From the NCBI GenBank assembly GCA_948474755.1, contig CAOLHI010000357.1, positions 434,001-498,000 on the forward strand: DNA of 64,000 nt, in the 5' to 3' direction. Shown here piece after piece: positions 20,915-33,091 of the stretch; the first letter of the stretch is position 1; each line of letters opens with the position of its first letter. The position numbers and the translations under genes were made by a program. This stretch comes from Ctenosaura bakeri (lineage: Eukaryota; Chordata; Lepidosauria; Squamata; Iguanidae). The notes beneath the pieces were generated by a model. It saw only the letters and a list, made by a program, of their open reading frames with translations. It was not told the DNA's origin and searched no databases.

Positions 20915-22879
20915 GTCTTCTAACCCTCAAGCAATGGCCTGGGCACTGCAATGTCCCAAAGTCTTTGACAACCACCCTGCCATCCCATAATCCCAAAGAT
21001 GAAGGCAACTATTTTTCATACACAACTGCCTTGTAAAACAAATGAGTCTGAATTTATTTGTTGTATATTATATTCTGTGTTTAAATATTACATTTTGTTC
21101 AAAGATATAGTCTCAGTAAGATGTACAGTAAACCTACACATTAATATTGCTGCATAAAAAGGAGGATGGAAGGGGAATTAAAAAAGAAGAAATGTGGCAA
21201 TAACACAGCTACTTCTTAGAAAATTAATATTGCTGAAGATTGAGTTCCCTTTATATTACTTTTATTTAGTATATACATTTTGGTACTGTTCTGCATTTCT
21301 TTAAACTAATAAATACTTATGATTTACACTGAAAGAGTTATCAGAAATATAAATGACATTCATATCTGTAGATCATTTGTCAATTCTTGTATCAAAGTGA
21401 GATTGAAAAACAGAAAATTAAAATGAAGTAACACAAAGGCAACACAGAGTTTTTTTAACTTTCTTTGTTGATTAAACAAGTTTTAATTTTAAATAAAAAT
21501 GTCAGTGCCCTAGTTCAAGTCCAACTTGATTGTTAACAGTGAAATATATCACATGACATTGCCAAAAAACAATCTTTTCAACAAAAGCACATTGTGGTAC
21601 ATGGAAGCTCAATGGGTTTTTTGCAGTTGCATCACTTCTTGCAATCCTTGAAATTGCAGGATATCAACTCTTGGCAGATCTTACCTGCTGCAGCAGGTAA
21701 TGTTGCCTGAAATGGTGCCTGAATGCCATTGTGGATTTAGTCTAAACCCATTTTGTTGTTACTGAAAGCTCTGCTCTCTGTAGAATTACTTGCACCCATG
21801 TATGAGATCCTTGGTAATTGGCCCTCTTAACACATTCCACTAAAGCTGCCCCGTAGCTGGAATTAATTGTACAAAATTCTTCTTTGCAAACATCTTTCTT
21901 TCTCCATATATGTTAGTAGTTGTGCTTGTTCAGTCATACCAAAGGGTCACAAATCTTTCAAAATGCAGGAGAAAACACCTTCTAGTATCAAGTTTGGTGC
22001 TGACTATCCCTTCAATAACGTAACTGTTAATTCCTGGAACATAGTCCAAGCATACTAGGAAATTTTCTTACCATGTTCAATAAGCCCAGGCACAGTGACC
22101 TTCCAGTCAGAGCACGATGCACAAGTTACACCTCATCCTTTTTGTGGCTCTAGACCAGCTGCCATTTCATGGACTATTAGGTACCACAAGCACTTTTCTG
22201 TTCCAAATGCCAGTTATAGCTTATTCCCTGTCAACCATCTGAATATGGATACTGTGGTGTTCATGTTGAATAGCATGTAATTCATGTAACATGTATAACA
22301 TGTGACTCTCTGCTTCATCATGAGTGCACAATAAAAGGGATGGCAAATCCTTCAGTGATCATAGTTAAACTTTTTCAACATTAGTAATGACAAGCTGCTT
22401 ATGATCATTATTGAAAAAATTGAGAGCTGTGCATGATAGGAACCTGAACAACTCAACATTGTTGTGGTCTTAACAAAGGAACTCTCCAATTCTAGTCACG
22501 GAGACAGATGAAGCTGCATTCAGTGGCCATATTGTAAAATGGCTACCTTAGCTTTCAGAGGGTATATCAACAGTTTTGTAACACAGAGACCTTTTACCAA
22601 TATAAATAGCTGTTTCTATGCCAGATTTTATACTTTGATCACAAAACACACAATAAACCAGCTAATTCATCCAACTAACTGTATTTCAGACTACATCCTT
22701 AGGAATATCTCCAGCTCCAGTGATCACAAAGCATAAAAAGTAATAGCAAATTGCTGTAAACTTGGTCTTCACCACTCATTGTTTATGTGTGAACATTTTT
22801 AGCACAAACACTGGCCTTTCAAGGAACCCGAAATTACCATTCTGAAAGGCTCTTGCCCCCAATTTGCCTTTAATTCTAT
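20915..22879. other. Unannotated AT-rich stretch with a 20-bp perfect palindrome
   Basis: The only structured item is TTACCTGCTGCAGCAGGTAA at 21681-21700, a perfect palindrome of 20 bp. No gene or repeat family is recognised. Confidence 0.4.
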
Positions 22880-23082
22880 GGATTTTTCCACCCTACACTG
22901 TTACAGTGGTATTATTCCACTTTCAACATCCTGTGGAATTCTGGAGTTCGTAGTTTACTGAGGCCCAAGAGCTTTTTGACTGAGAATTCTAAAGGCCCCT
23001 CCCCAAACTGCAAACCCCAGGATTCCATAGGATGTTGAAAGTGGAATAACAGCATAATTAATAGTGTAGGTTGGAAATGGTC
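22880..23082. mobile_element. Palindromic MITE, family P, copy E
   Basis: Longer subtype with the GAGGCCCAAGAGCTTTTTGA / CTGAGAATTCTAAAGGCCCC spacer. The ends have drifted (GGATTTTTCCACCCTACAC and GTGTAGGTTGGAAATGGTC). The flanks TAT (22877-22879) and TAT (23083-23085) match exactly. Confidence 0.9.
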
Positions 23083-23794
23083 TATGTTTCAGCTTCCCCA
23101 TTTTGATCCTAGCCTATCAACGCAAAATTGCAAATATGATAACATCACAAGGCCAGAGAACCTAAAAGATTTGGAATTATAACAAATTATCTGAAAGCAA
23201 ATACAGCAAATTCAGAAGGGCAAATGCTTCTTGGAACTGAGTGAAAAAGAGGAATGCGGCTGCTTATAACCAAGAACCTGTCTGACTGCTGATGGAGCTC
23301 ATATCTCCACTAGCATACTTTCAGTGGGCTTTCCCTACCATCAACTGGACAACACAACATGATGGTGCTAGAGTGACTCCCACTGTCAATCAGTGGCCAA
23401 AGGGGTGGAGATTCTTAGCCACTATTTGGCTGCAGTTCAATGGCCATCAAATTCCTGGGGACTTCATTCTGCCCAAGAAAATGATTTCTTATGTTGTTCC
23501 TGTCCAGAGCTACTTGTAATACCCAACAACTCAGGATCTAATGTACTTTTTTCTTTTATCCTATTTTAATTTTGGGGTGGGTTTAAGTGCTAAACTGTCT
23601 GTATACACCGTTCAAGACTGCAAAGTCAGCTAGTGGGGGATCCAAGTTCTAGATGCTACAGATGAGTTCAACAACTATGGAATTCAGTCCCAGTCTCCAT
23701 TGAACAGTGGGAACAGAAATCAAGAGGGAAAAGAGTATAAAGTTACAGTGAGATCTGGGGATATAATCCATTAAGGATTATAAATTTCACATAC

Positions 23795-24169
23795 CTCTTC
23801 ACATAAAAAAGGAAAGAGTGAATCAATATCCAAGGTAGAATATGAGGAGACATGAATCTGGTTATCCTGGGTATATGAATTCTTGACATAGGTACTGTAA
23901 GTGTTGTCAATCTCATCTTGGATTTTAAACACATTATTTGGATCCAAGTCTTGTTGTCTTGCTATGGTAGTAAGAACTATATTATCTATGTTAAGGTAAT
24001 TACACCTAGCCAGGTAACTCAGGACTGAAGCTACCCCTTTCCTTTTGATCAAGAGAGTATTGTTCTCAGAAGAGCCACCACAGACTGCCTGTAGAACTGG
24101 ATTAGAAGTATAAAGATCGACTGTCCCCCCTCTCCAGACTTCTGGAAAATCATTCTTTGCCAAGTTTAA
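23795..24169 (-). CDS. Candidate 125-codon exon or pseudo-exon, unidentified
   Basis: The minus strand is open from TTGACAG|TTAAAC (acceptor-like AG at 24171-24170) to GAAGAG|GTATGTG (donor-like GT at 23794-23793). The length is exactly 375 bases, giving a phase 0-0 exon. The translation is compositionally ordinary for a globular protein and contains no methionine. Recognisable pieces include DFPEVWRGGTVDLYTSNP, AVCGGSSENNTLLIKRKG and LSYLARCNYLNIDNIVLTTI. I do not recognise the family. It lies about 9 kb upstream of the CpG-island gene on the same strand, so it would belong to another gene, a processed remnant or an old insertion. The polypyrimidine tract is weak. Chance cannot be excluded, though a frame this protein-like is uncommon for chance sequence. 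Confidence 0.35.
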
Positions 24170-25159
24170 CTGTCAAGATCAAACAGCCCACCTGAATGAG
24201 AGCATATGGGTTATTCATAGATGAGAAACGACAAAAAGCCTGTTTTTCTCTACAGTATCTGTTTTATCACTTTTGTATTGGTAAAAACATTAATTTAAAA
24301 AAAAGTATGAGAGGTGTGTTGTTTCTGGCTGGAAGACTTCATGTGCTTTCATCCTAATAGGTGACTTTGGCCCCTACTCGTTGACTAATGGTAAATGAGC
24401 TCCTCTGAGCTTGAGCTTGGTTCAAAAAAGATAGGGCTGTCCCTAACCATTATGAAGCAGCAAATGCAAGGAGAGCAGCAGCAAGATCTTAATATTCAAA
24501 GTCAGAAAAAGTCTTTTGGCAAAAAGACCACATAATTTATAATATAGTCATACATGTCAAGCTGGACATATTTGTATACTGGAAACAAAAGAGCCAATTA
24601 CTGCAAAAGAAATTGCAATGTGTTTTTTTTAGTACTTCAGATCCAAATTTAGCACACGGTTTCCATGAAAGAACTTTGCCATTCCATATCCAATAGAAAC
24701 GAGTGACTGAAACTTCAATTCATCTTTTTCCTCCTCCTCTTATCCCTTTTTAAAGCCCTTGGTTCCTAAGAAAGTTCACTTTGAGAATGGGACTGATGAG
24801 GCTCTTGAATGCCATTCTCAAGCTAGTGCGCTTTCCTCTCTGAAGCCTACCAGCTCAGAATACCACTGTTCATAATCAGCCTAGCCTGGCTTATCCTTGG
24901 CACATTTAAAGCCAGAAGAATTGTCAAGCAAAATCTTTGATCAGCTGGAAATGGAAAGTGGTGACTGTCTGCATGTTTTACAGGAAAAAGCAAAAACTAA
25001 GCAGAGGACAATCAAGTAATGCCAGAAATCTTTACCAAGTGGTCAAAACCTGTTAGGTCTATTCATATCTCTGAGGTGTTAGAGTGAGTTAAGTGTTATC
25101 AATATTCCTTCTTATTGGCCGTGGACACACTTGCAATTAATTTTCTCCTTATTATTGTT
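24170..25159. other. Unannotated stretch
   Basis: No supported gene, RNA or repeat. Short T-rich and A-rich tracts only. Confidence 0.4.
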
Positions 25160-25335
25160 CATTAAAATATTTATTTCACATCTTATATCATTAGATCTCA
25201 GGGCAGCATACAATAAAAACAATTTAAAATATTTAAAATATTTTTTAAAAATAAAAAGACTAAAATCACTGAACAATCTGACAAGTTAAAACAATCCGAA
25301 AAGTTAGAGCCAGACAATTTAAAACAATTATGAAA
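25160..25335 (-). repeat. L2-type LINE 3' end
   Basis: TTATTTCACATCTTATATC followed by ATCTCAGGGCAGCATACAAT and AAAACAATTTAAAATA is the reverse of the L2 3' end seen at 755-963. The coding part is absent. Confidence 0.6.
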
Positions 25336-25345
25336 AAGCAAGGAG

Positions 25346-25546
25346 GGATCCAGTGTGGTGTAGTAGTGTGAGTGCTGGACTATGGGAGACTCAGCCATGC
25401 AAACCAACTTGAGCAATCCACAGACTGTCAGCCTCAGTGGAAGACAATAACAAATCTTCTTCAAACAAATCTTGCCAAGAAAATCTCATGACAGGTTTGC
25501 CTTAGCATTGCCATAAGTTGGAACTGACTTGTAGGCACACAACAAG
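25346..25546 (+). repeat. tRNA-derived SINE with RTE-type tail
   Basis: The tRNA-like head GATCCAGTGTGGTGTAGTAG with GAGTGCTGGACT is followed by the core, then TCTTGCCAAGAAAATCTCAT, TTGCCATAAGTTGGAACTGA and the tail GGCACACAACAAG. Plus orientation. This copy shows the element's own 5' to 3' order most clearly. Confidence 0.85.
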
Positions 25547-28209
25547 ATGAAGAATAGGTGTTGCATACCTACAGCATTGGTACAATGACATTCAATAAAA
25601 TCCTCAACTTGCTTACTTCCAGAGTTATACTATTGTCTTCAGTGGAAAATTTCCAACTAAGATTTACATTTCATACTGCTATTACCTAACTAGTAGCCAC
25701 ACAGTACAATTATTGACATTTCCCCCCTACCAGTTCCCAGTCTTGCTGAATCATCAATACCTTTCTATGTAAACTGTTTTATATACTTCAGTATAAGAAG
25801 CATACTATAATTAAAAATACCATACATGCCTGGTTTAATGTATTAAGCTACATTAGCAAAACAGTTCATGGCATTACAGTACTATGTAAAATCTCAAGGT
25901 ATATGGCACTCTGAGAAGCATCTGATTGTCTGAGACTAAGTTTTACTTAGGGCTGTGATATAAGGCTGTAATGGCAAGCACACTAACTTAGGTTATAAAT
26001 CCTACTGAATTCACTGCCTCTTTCCAGTATGCATGTGTTGGACTGTTGGATGTGTTCTTCCCCCAGGGTTCTGTCAAGATTCATTCTAAGTGAAGAGCTA
26101 AGTATCATCAAAAACATCTTAGAAATAAAGTGCTGGATTGTATCCTAGAGGTGGGAATCATACATACAAGGCAAGGGTGAGAAACCAGAAAACCCTCCAA
26201 ACCGGGTTTAAGGCTTTAACAAAACATTTCACATTTTCTACACACTTCCTCCTTTTACCACTTTAGATCCAGTCTGTTCTGTATCCAGGTGGATGGAGTG
26301 TGGGATGATTGTTGGGGGAATTACGCCAGCTGGGCATTTTAAAAAAATTGTAGGCATTTTTGTGCAGATTTCTCAGATTGTACAGGGAGTTTGCATGCCA
26401 TCATCCACCCATTGACTAAAATGTATTTGTTTAACATTTTTGAATCATGCACATTTTTTATGTATACTTTTCAAATATGTGCACTGTGGTATGCATCCAT
26501 TTTTAAAAAATATAGACAAGGCCAGTCCACCACCCCAAATAAAAATTTGGTGGAACAGATTCTTTACACATCTCTAGACGTAAACAGTAAAGCATACATT
26601 AAGAAACCATACATTAAGAAAAGTGCTACAAAAACCTTTCAGCCATGAGCTGGATTCGGCTGGCTCTGTAAAACCAGGGAGACTGCCTTCCCTGACATTT
26701 TGCTTTTCTGAAACATTCTTGGCAAGATAGGATACAGGGCCTCAATCTATGGGAGGCATCTTGGCAAGTACTTGGGCACTGTTTTATTATATCCCCAAAA
26801 GAAATACAGAGTGTAGTTTCAGGGCCAAGAAGAATCCATTCTGGGTAGAATTGACTTTAAAAAGTATAAGAAGTTGGTAACAAAACCAACTTTTGGAATA
26901 ATCTGCTTTGATATCATTCCAGTGGCATCAAAAGGCAAACATCTCCCCCCTCAGGAATTTTAAGTTGTATGCTTTTACTGCTGATGTTTGGATTTTAGGC
27001 CGCTGTCCTATTTGCTCTTTGATCTTATTGTTTTATTATGTCTTTCCTGTTAGTTATGAACTATTACACTTTGATATTTTATTGAAAATCAGCTAGGGAA
27101 CATTTATGAAGATTGAGCTATGAATGTCCAAATATACACACAAAAACAAAAATATGTAGCTTATATATATATATATATTGAGAGGAAGTGAGATAATCAC
27201 ATAATACTAAACTACTCTGAGGAGCTAATAATAAACATTGTGTCAGAGCAGTTGTCATGTCAGAATCAGAACCCAGCACACACAAAGGGGGTGATTTCTA
27301 CAAGCTTATTCAAAATTCAGTGTTTACAGTAGCCTCCACAGGATGGATTCAACCAGGCAATAACTCCACTGCATGTCATGCTGCATATAAAAACAAAAGC
27401 AGCTATTCATTCACCATTACGTTTACAGCACCTCTTCCAAGCTTGCCCCATATCTCATATCCTTCCAACCTGTTTCAGTACTTCTGACATCAGCCTTCAT
27501 TCAATTTTATTTTACAATGACTGTAGAGTTGCTGTTCACATATGGCTATTGTAATTATCCCTGCAACCATGAAGTCTTTTCCAGATTCTGTCTGTGGATA
27601 TACTTATGCCCAGCACATGATGTTATCCCCATTCATAACAGTTCACATCTTACCTTGCAAAAACTTATCACAATATCAGTCTGAAAGCTGTTGTGTTTGT
27701 GTAAGACACTTGAAAGCTCCTGGGCCAATCATTTGTCCACGGGCTTCAGGCTGAAACTCCTTGCCCCACTTTAAAAGTAGTAAATCACAGCATATAGGTC
27801 ATACATGCATTTATTGGGGAGGTTTCTGGATATGTACATCTCATTGGTTGGGAGGGCAGTGCCTGATTTTATCAATGCACTGCATTTGATAATGACATGT
27901 GTTTGGCTGATTTTACATATGTGTCAGTCAATGGTCTGTCACAGACAGTAAAATAAAGGGCCTTAGTACTCCTACTTTATTGAATACAATAAATAAAATT
28001 TTTGAGGGCCAGTGGACAGAGATTTCTTGCAGAGCTTGCTTTGTGCAATACTTTGCCACATAATAAATTGCTGCATCAAAATAATGTTCTGCCCTGGTGT
28101 TCTGCTGCACTAGGTCATGAATTACAAACTTCTATTGATGCAACAGCCCTTTCACCAAATCCTTTTTTCCCCTCCTTGAACATCAGCCATTAAGACTGGA
28201 CACTGAATA
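25547..28209. other. Unannotated AT-rich stretch
   Basis: Contains a short (TA)n near 27165-27178. No gene, RNA or named repeat is supported. Confidence 0.4.
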
Positions 28210-30035
28210 ATATTTTGTTCTCATGCTAGTCACATAGTTGGGCAGTATATTCCATCTTCTGCATAGCAGCAAAATAAGTATGTTTAGCAGCCAAGCTCAC
28301 CGACTTTTGGCAGGGGTCGTGCTATACCACACCACTATAATAATCAATGCAGAGGAAAAGAAGATGGAAACAAACAAACAAACAAACAAAAAAAGGAAGA
28401 CGAAGACACCTCTTCCACAAGATCCAAGAAATCAAAGGGAAATTTAAATCAACAGTGGGAAATAAATACAACCAGCAGGAGAACATATTACATGAACACG
28501 TGCAAATAAAAAGATGACAGAAACAATACATTGAAGAACTACATAAATGAGATAAAAGGATGAGAGATTAATTCAAGGAAGAACCATTTGAAGATGAACC
28601 TTCAGTTTAAGAAAGTGAAGTGCAAGCTGCACTAAGAGTGCTTATGAGAAAAAGATTACCAGGAACAGATGAAATACTAATAGAGCTGCTTCAAGCTGGA
28701 GAGACAGCATCTACTCTAGAGCTAACTAAAATCTAACAACAAATGTGGAAAACAAGACAATGGCCTGCAGATTGGAAACACTCAGTTTAAGTTCCAATTC
28801 CCAAAAAAGGAGATAGCAGGGATTGCAGTAATCACACGACCATTGTATTAGTCTCCCATGCAAGCAAAGTGATGCTCAAAAACCTACAACTAAGACTTTT
28901 ACTGTATATGGGACAATGCCAGATGTCCAAGGTGGAGTCAGGAAAGCACTATGGATCACATTGCAAACAAACATTGGATAATGGAATGTACCAAAGAATT
29001 TCAGAAGAAAAGCAACCTGTGCTATGCTGCAATTATAGTAAAGCTTTTGATTATGTAGATCGTGAAAAACTATGAATTACTCTTAAAGAAATTAGTGTGC
29101 CACAACACTTGATTGTCCTGAAGTGTAACCTGTATGCAGGACAAGAGACTACTGTCAGGGTAGAATACAGAGAAACAGAAAGGTTTCCAACTGGCAAAGG
29201 GGTCAGGGAAGGCTGCATTTTATCACCCTATCTGTTTAATGTGTAAGTTGAACATAGCATACATAAAGCAGGATTGGATTCGGAGGAAGGAAGCATCAGC
29301 AGTTTGAGAGATATAGATGACACCATACTACTAGCAGAAAATAGAAAAGACTTGAAATGATTACTGAAGAAAGTCAAGGCAGAAAATGCAAAGGCAGGCT
29401 TACAGTTGAACGTTAAGAAAATAAAAATAATGACAACAGAAGATTTACAAGATTTTAAAATAGATGATGAACAATAAAATAATTCAAGCTTTTCCATACC
29501 TTGGCTTGGTCATTAATTAGAATGGGGACTGCAGTCAAGAAATCAGAAGAAGATTTGGACTTGGAAGGGCATATATGAAGGAACTAGGCAAGATCCTGAA
29601 GTATAAATATATATCATTGAATACTAAAGTATGATTGTCCTTGCCATCATATTTTCAATTTCTCTGTATGCCTGTGAAAGCTGAAGAAAGCCAATACAAA
29701 GAAAATCAGTTCATTTGAAATGATGCTGGATAAGAATTTTACAGATACTGGGGACTGTTAGAAATACAAATCAATCGATCCTAGAGCAAATCCAGTCTGA
29801 ATCATCCTTAGAAACCAAAAGGCATATCATGAGAAGAAATGGCTCACTAGAAAAGAGAATAATGCTTGTTAAAGTAGAAGGCAGCAGGAAGAGAAGAAGA
29901 CCACATAACAGATAGATGGACTAAATAAAGGAAACCACAGACCAGAGTCTGCAAGACCTGATGACAAGATGGAGATCTCTCATTCATGGGGCTGCCATGA
30001 ATCAAAGTCAATTTGATGGGCAGTTAACAACAAAG
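28210..30035 (+). repeat. Decayed RTE/BovB-clade LINE
   Basis: Reverse transcriptase blocks occur in order on the + strand: WKTRQWPADWKHS (near 28747), VPIPKKGDSRDC (near 28792), VSHASKVMLKNLQ (near 28851), SKAFDYVDREKL (near 29038), GKGVREGCILSPYLFNV (near 29195) and the active-site remnant IDDTILLAE (near 29310, expected YADD). Stops and frameshifts separate them. The 3' end GGGGCTGCCATGAATCAAAG ... GATGGGCAGTTAACAACAAA closes the element. An AAAC run lies at 28370-28391. RTE-clade placement is from the block spellings; the exact family (BovB versus RTE-X) is not decided. Confidence 0.8.
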
Positions 30036-30069
30036 TGGTATGCCATTCAGAATCTGAAGAACTACCAGG

Positions 30070-30270
30070 TTAGGACAATTCAGTCAGGGCTGTCCGGTAG
30101 TGGAATCTGCTGCCTCGGAGTGTAGTGGAGTCTCCTTCCTTGGAGGTTTTTAAGCAGAGGCTTGATGGCCATCTGTCAGGATTGCTTTGAGGGTGTTCCT
30201 GCATGGCAGGGGGTTGGACTGGATGGCCTGTGTGGTCTCTTCCAATTCTAGATTTCTATGATTCTATGAA
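30070..30270 (+). repeat. CR1 LINE 3' end
   Basis: GTCCGGTAGTGGAATCTGCT, TGGAGTCTCCTTCCTTGGAG, GGTTGGACTGGATGGCCTG and the diagnostic terminal ATTTCTATGATTCTATGA. The copy is short and well preserved, and starts about 35 bp after the RTE LINE. Confidence 0.85.
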
Positions 30271-30945
30271 ATTTTTTCCAGATGTAAGAGTAGAGAGACT
30301 TCTTGAGAAATTCAATGTTCTCAGTCCAAGAAAAGAACAGTTAGCGTCACATGCAACGTGGATAGCTGGATCTCAAGGGAAGTCACTTTTCTGTTATAAT
30401 GGGGTTGAAATTTTATTACCTGTCTTCTATTGCCCTTTGTCCCTGGTCCACACATGGTCAAGAAGGAGTGGCCTCTGCCTCCACTGAAATCCCTCAATAC
30501 CATCTTAACTGACAAGATCTGAGATGGAATATAGGCTGTGACTCTAGCATCTTCACCGTTTTTTTCCTCCTATATGATTTCTTTTAACATCTTTGCCTGA
30601 TTAAGAAGCCAGTGAAACTTTGAAAGCTTGCATGACACATTTTCTCCATTTTGGATGGCCAACAAAAGTATTGGTCTTTGGGGGATTTTGCATTTTGCCA
30701 TGTTTTCTTATACTGGCTAGTGTGAATGAAGTTAGTACTGACTGACAATCTTTATTACCCAACAGCGGTTGCTCAGTGATTATAGGGAAATAAACCTGAG
30801 TTCCTTTCCAAGCAGACAACTGTCTAAATTACAGAATAGCATGATCACAGTTAAACCTTTTTGACAAGTCCCACCAAGGAAGCCAAGAGCTTACAAAGCA
30901 CGTTTTGCTTCAAGTCAGTATCCTCAGGTTGAGTTTGTTTACTTT
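30271..30945. other. Unannotated stretch
   Basis: No gene, RNA or repeat recognised. Confidence 0.4.
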
Positions 30946-31130
30946 ATTGTTACATTTATATCCCTTCATTCTCCAAGGAACTTAGATCTTCACAACAACC
31001 TGGTATGGTAGGTTAAGCTGAGAAGTAATGATTTATCTAAGACCACTCAGGAGATTAAAAAACTGAGCTAGGAAGTGAATGAGGAATCACCAGATCCAAA
31101 CTCAACACAGCGTAGCTTACATTGGCTAGG
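30946..31130 (-). repeat. tRNA-derived SINE with L2-type tail
   Basis: On the + strand TTACATTTATATCCCTTCAT (reverse of an L2 end), CTTCACAACAACCTGGTATG, GTAGGTTAAGCTGAGAAGT and a decayed head near CAGATCCAAACTC. It differs from the RTE-tailed SINEs in having a TATAAAT-type end in place of (CAA)n. Confidence 0.7.
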
Positions 31131-31369
31131 CAGTGGAGACAATAAAGAGAAAAACACACATTCCATGTATGTTAGACTAGTCTCTTCAATTAAAACTGCT
31201 CAGCTCTCGTCAAAATTCAAGAACTTTCTCCCTCTCTAGCACTGTGTATTTATCACCCTCCAGGCTGTCATTTTATTTGTCCAGTGCCTACTTTATATTG
31301 ATAAATAGTTCAAGGCAGACATTCAGAAGTTCCTATTAAAATGTTCTGTTTCAACTATCAATTTATAAG

Positions 31370-31578
31370 TTATGTTTATATCCCCCTTTATTTCCTCTAG
31401 AAAGTTGAGGATCGCATGTATCTCTCTTCTCCCCTCCACTTTATCCCCACAATAACCCTGCGAAACAGATCAAGTTAGGAGACAGTGATTGGCCCAAGGT
31501 CTTCCAGCAGGTTTCATGGCTCAGTGCAGACTTCAAAGTGGATCTATCAAGTCCTAGTTCAACAGTCTAATTTAGCAC
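31370..31578 (-). repeat. tRNA-derived SINE with L2-type tail
   Basis: TATGTTTATATCCCCCTTT, ATCCCCACAATAACCCTGCG, AGTGATTGGCCCAAGGTC and GTTTCATGGCTCAGTGCAGA. This is the second copy of the family at 30946, in the same orientation and about 240 bp away. Confidence 0.75.
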
Positions 31579-32262
31579 ATTGGAAATTAATAATTCATCT
31601 CTCCATTGTCTTGTGATAAAGCTATGTGAGTGAAAGAGTATATAAATTACTAACTAATCCATGGTAACCAATCTATGAAAATCTACTGATACTGAAGTTG
31701 TTTTCAGAGCATGGGCACCTTACACTAAATGTACAGACACATAGGGGGACTCCAAGTTCTTCTGAAAAAAATTCATACACCCCCTCCCCAGCATTTCTGC
31801 ATGGTACCAATAAGGAGCAATCTGTACAAACTTTGCAAAGTCTGAACACTTGCAAATAGTTATTCTAAGATGGCTGAATCTTAGAGTCTGAGTCCAGCAC
31901 AAAGCTTTACTGAGGGTATATTATTTGTAGCAACTAACTGGTAAAGTTTGCTTTTTGCCTCCATTGCCTGTCCCACATTCTGATTACATCATGCTGACAG
32001 TGTACTACATGTTGAGGCACATGTTGAACTATCCTCCTGGTACAATTCAGCAGTGTGAAAGTTGTCTTTGATTCAACAATGAAATTATACCTTGATATAG
32101 GACAGGCTGAGGTTCATGGCACAAAACTAACATGTGTCAAACTTATGTCAAGTTAACTGTTGCTGTGAAGATGTTCTGCTATTTGTGCCAATTCATATTC
32201 ACTGAAACTATCATACTTGATGTTCACAAATTGCTTATCCTCACACTAGTACCACCCATAAT
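31579..32262. other. Unannotated stretch
   Basis: No supported gene or repeat. Confidence 0.4.
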
Positions 32263-32454
32263 ATATTGGTGTGTCTCTGTTCAGCAAAAAATTCATAACA
32301 CTAAAAAAGTTGTATCTAGATGTATGTCCCAGTAAAATTTATCTTTAATACTAAGAAGTCTGTCTCTCATACACATGTATACCACTCACACTACACAAAC
32401 AAACAAACACACACACACACACACAATATATATACTGTATAGGTGTATCTCTGG

Positions 32455-32871
32455 CCATTTCTGCAGGACAGCACCCTCCTGGCATGGGGACATGAGAGAA
32501 GCAGAACCACGACAATGCTTCCGCATAACGTCATTGCAGCCCCACCTGTCCCCAGCCGGTGCAATCATGGGGTGTATCACTGATTATCACTGATGGAAAA
32601 ACTCTGTCAATGGCCCTGATCACACAAAGCTTCCATCACCATCGGCCACACAGAAGGGCTGGAAGAGCAATCACGCACTTCCTTTCCCACTGTAGCGTAG
32701 GAAGAAGGCCAGCCGCAGTGCGGAAGGAAGGAATGTGTCCCTCACACTCCCTTCTGCAGGCAGCTGGTCAGGTACAGAGGGGAGCGTTGGAGACGTACTC
32801 CCATCCTGGCAGAGGTGCTGCTGGAATTGTGATGGGACAACACAGGAGAATGTTGTCATGTGGAAATGGCT
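32455..32871. mobile_element. 417-bp non-palindromic element with family P ends
   Basis: It starts GGCCATTTCTGCAGGACAGC and ends CATGTGGAAATGGCT, sharing the GGCCATTTC terminal motif of the palindromic family. It has an unrelated, GC-richer interior. The flanks TCT (32452-32454) and TCT (32872-32874) form a 3-bp duplication. Removing the element and one TCT yields GTATCTCTGTTCAGCA, matching the uninterrupted sister unit GTGTCTCTGTTCAGCA at 32270. No transposase reading frame is recognisable. Confidence 0.85.
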
Positions 32872-32948
32872 TCTGTTCAGCAGAATTTCAGTTAACGTTG
32901 AAAATGCTGTACTTACATGTGTGTCCCAGTAACATTTATCTTTATCAG

Positions 32949-32949
<1 letters not shown>

Positions 32950-32988
<39 letters not shown>
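32950..32988. repeat. (TG)n microsatellite
   Basis: About 19 uninterrupted TG dinucleotides. Confidence 0.98.
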
Positions 32989-32992
<4 letters not shown>

Positions 32993-33050
32993 CCTACATA
33001 TATTACCCATACTATACAGGCAGTGTGTGTGTAGATACCAACACACACAC

Positions 33051-33051
<1 letters not shown>

Positions 33052-33091
<40 letters not shown>
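33052..33091. repeat. (GATA)n microsatellite
   Basis: About ten GATA units. GATA repeats are common in squamate and other vertebrate genomes. Confidence 0.98.

Noticed and set aside
20346..20990. 214-codon plus-strand frame
   Set aside because: Composition follows the pyrimidine-rich DNA (S, F, L, P), it spans one unit of a direct repeat, and no domain or splice signal supports it.
32950..33091. Regular repeats that could suggest a CRISPR-like array
   Set aside because: These are plain TG and GATA microsatellites without spacers, in vertebrate DNA.
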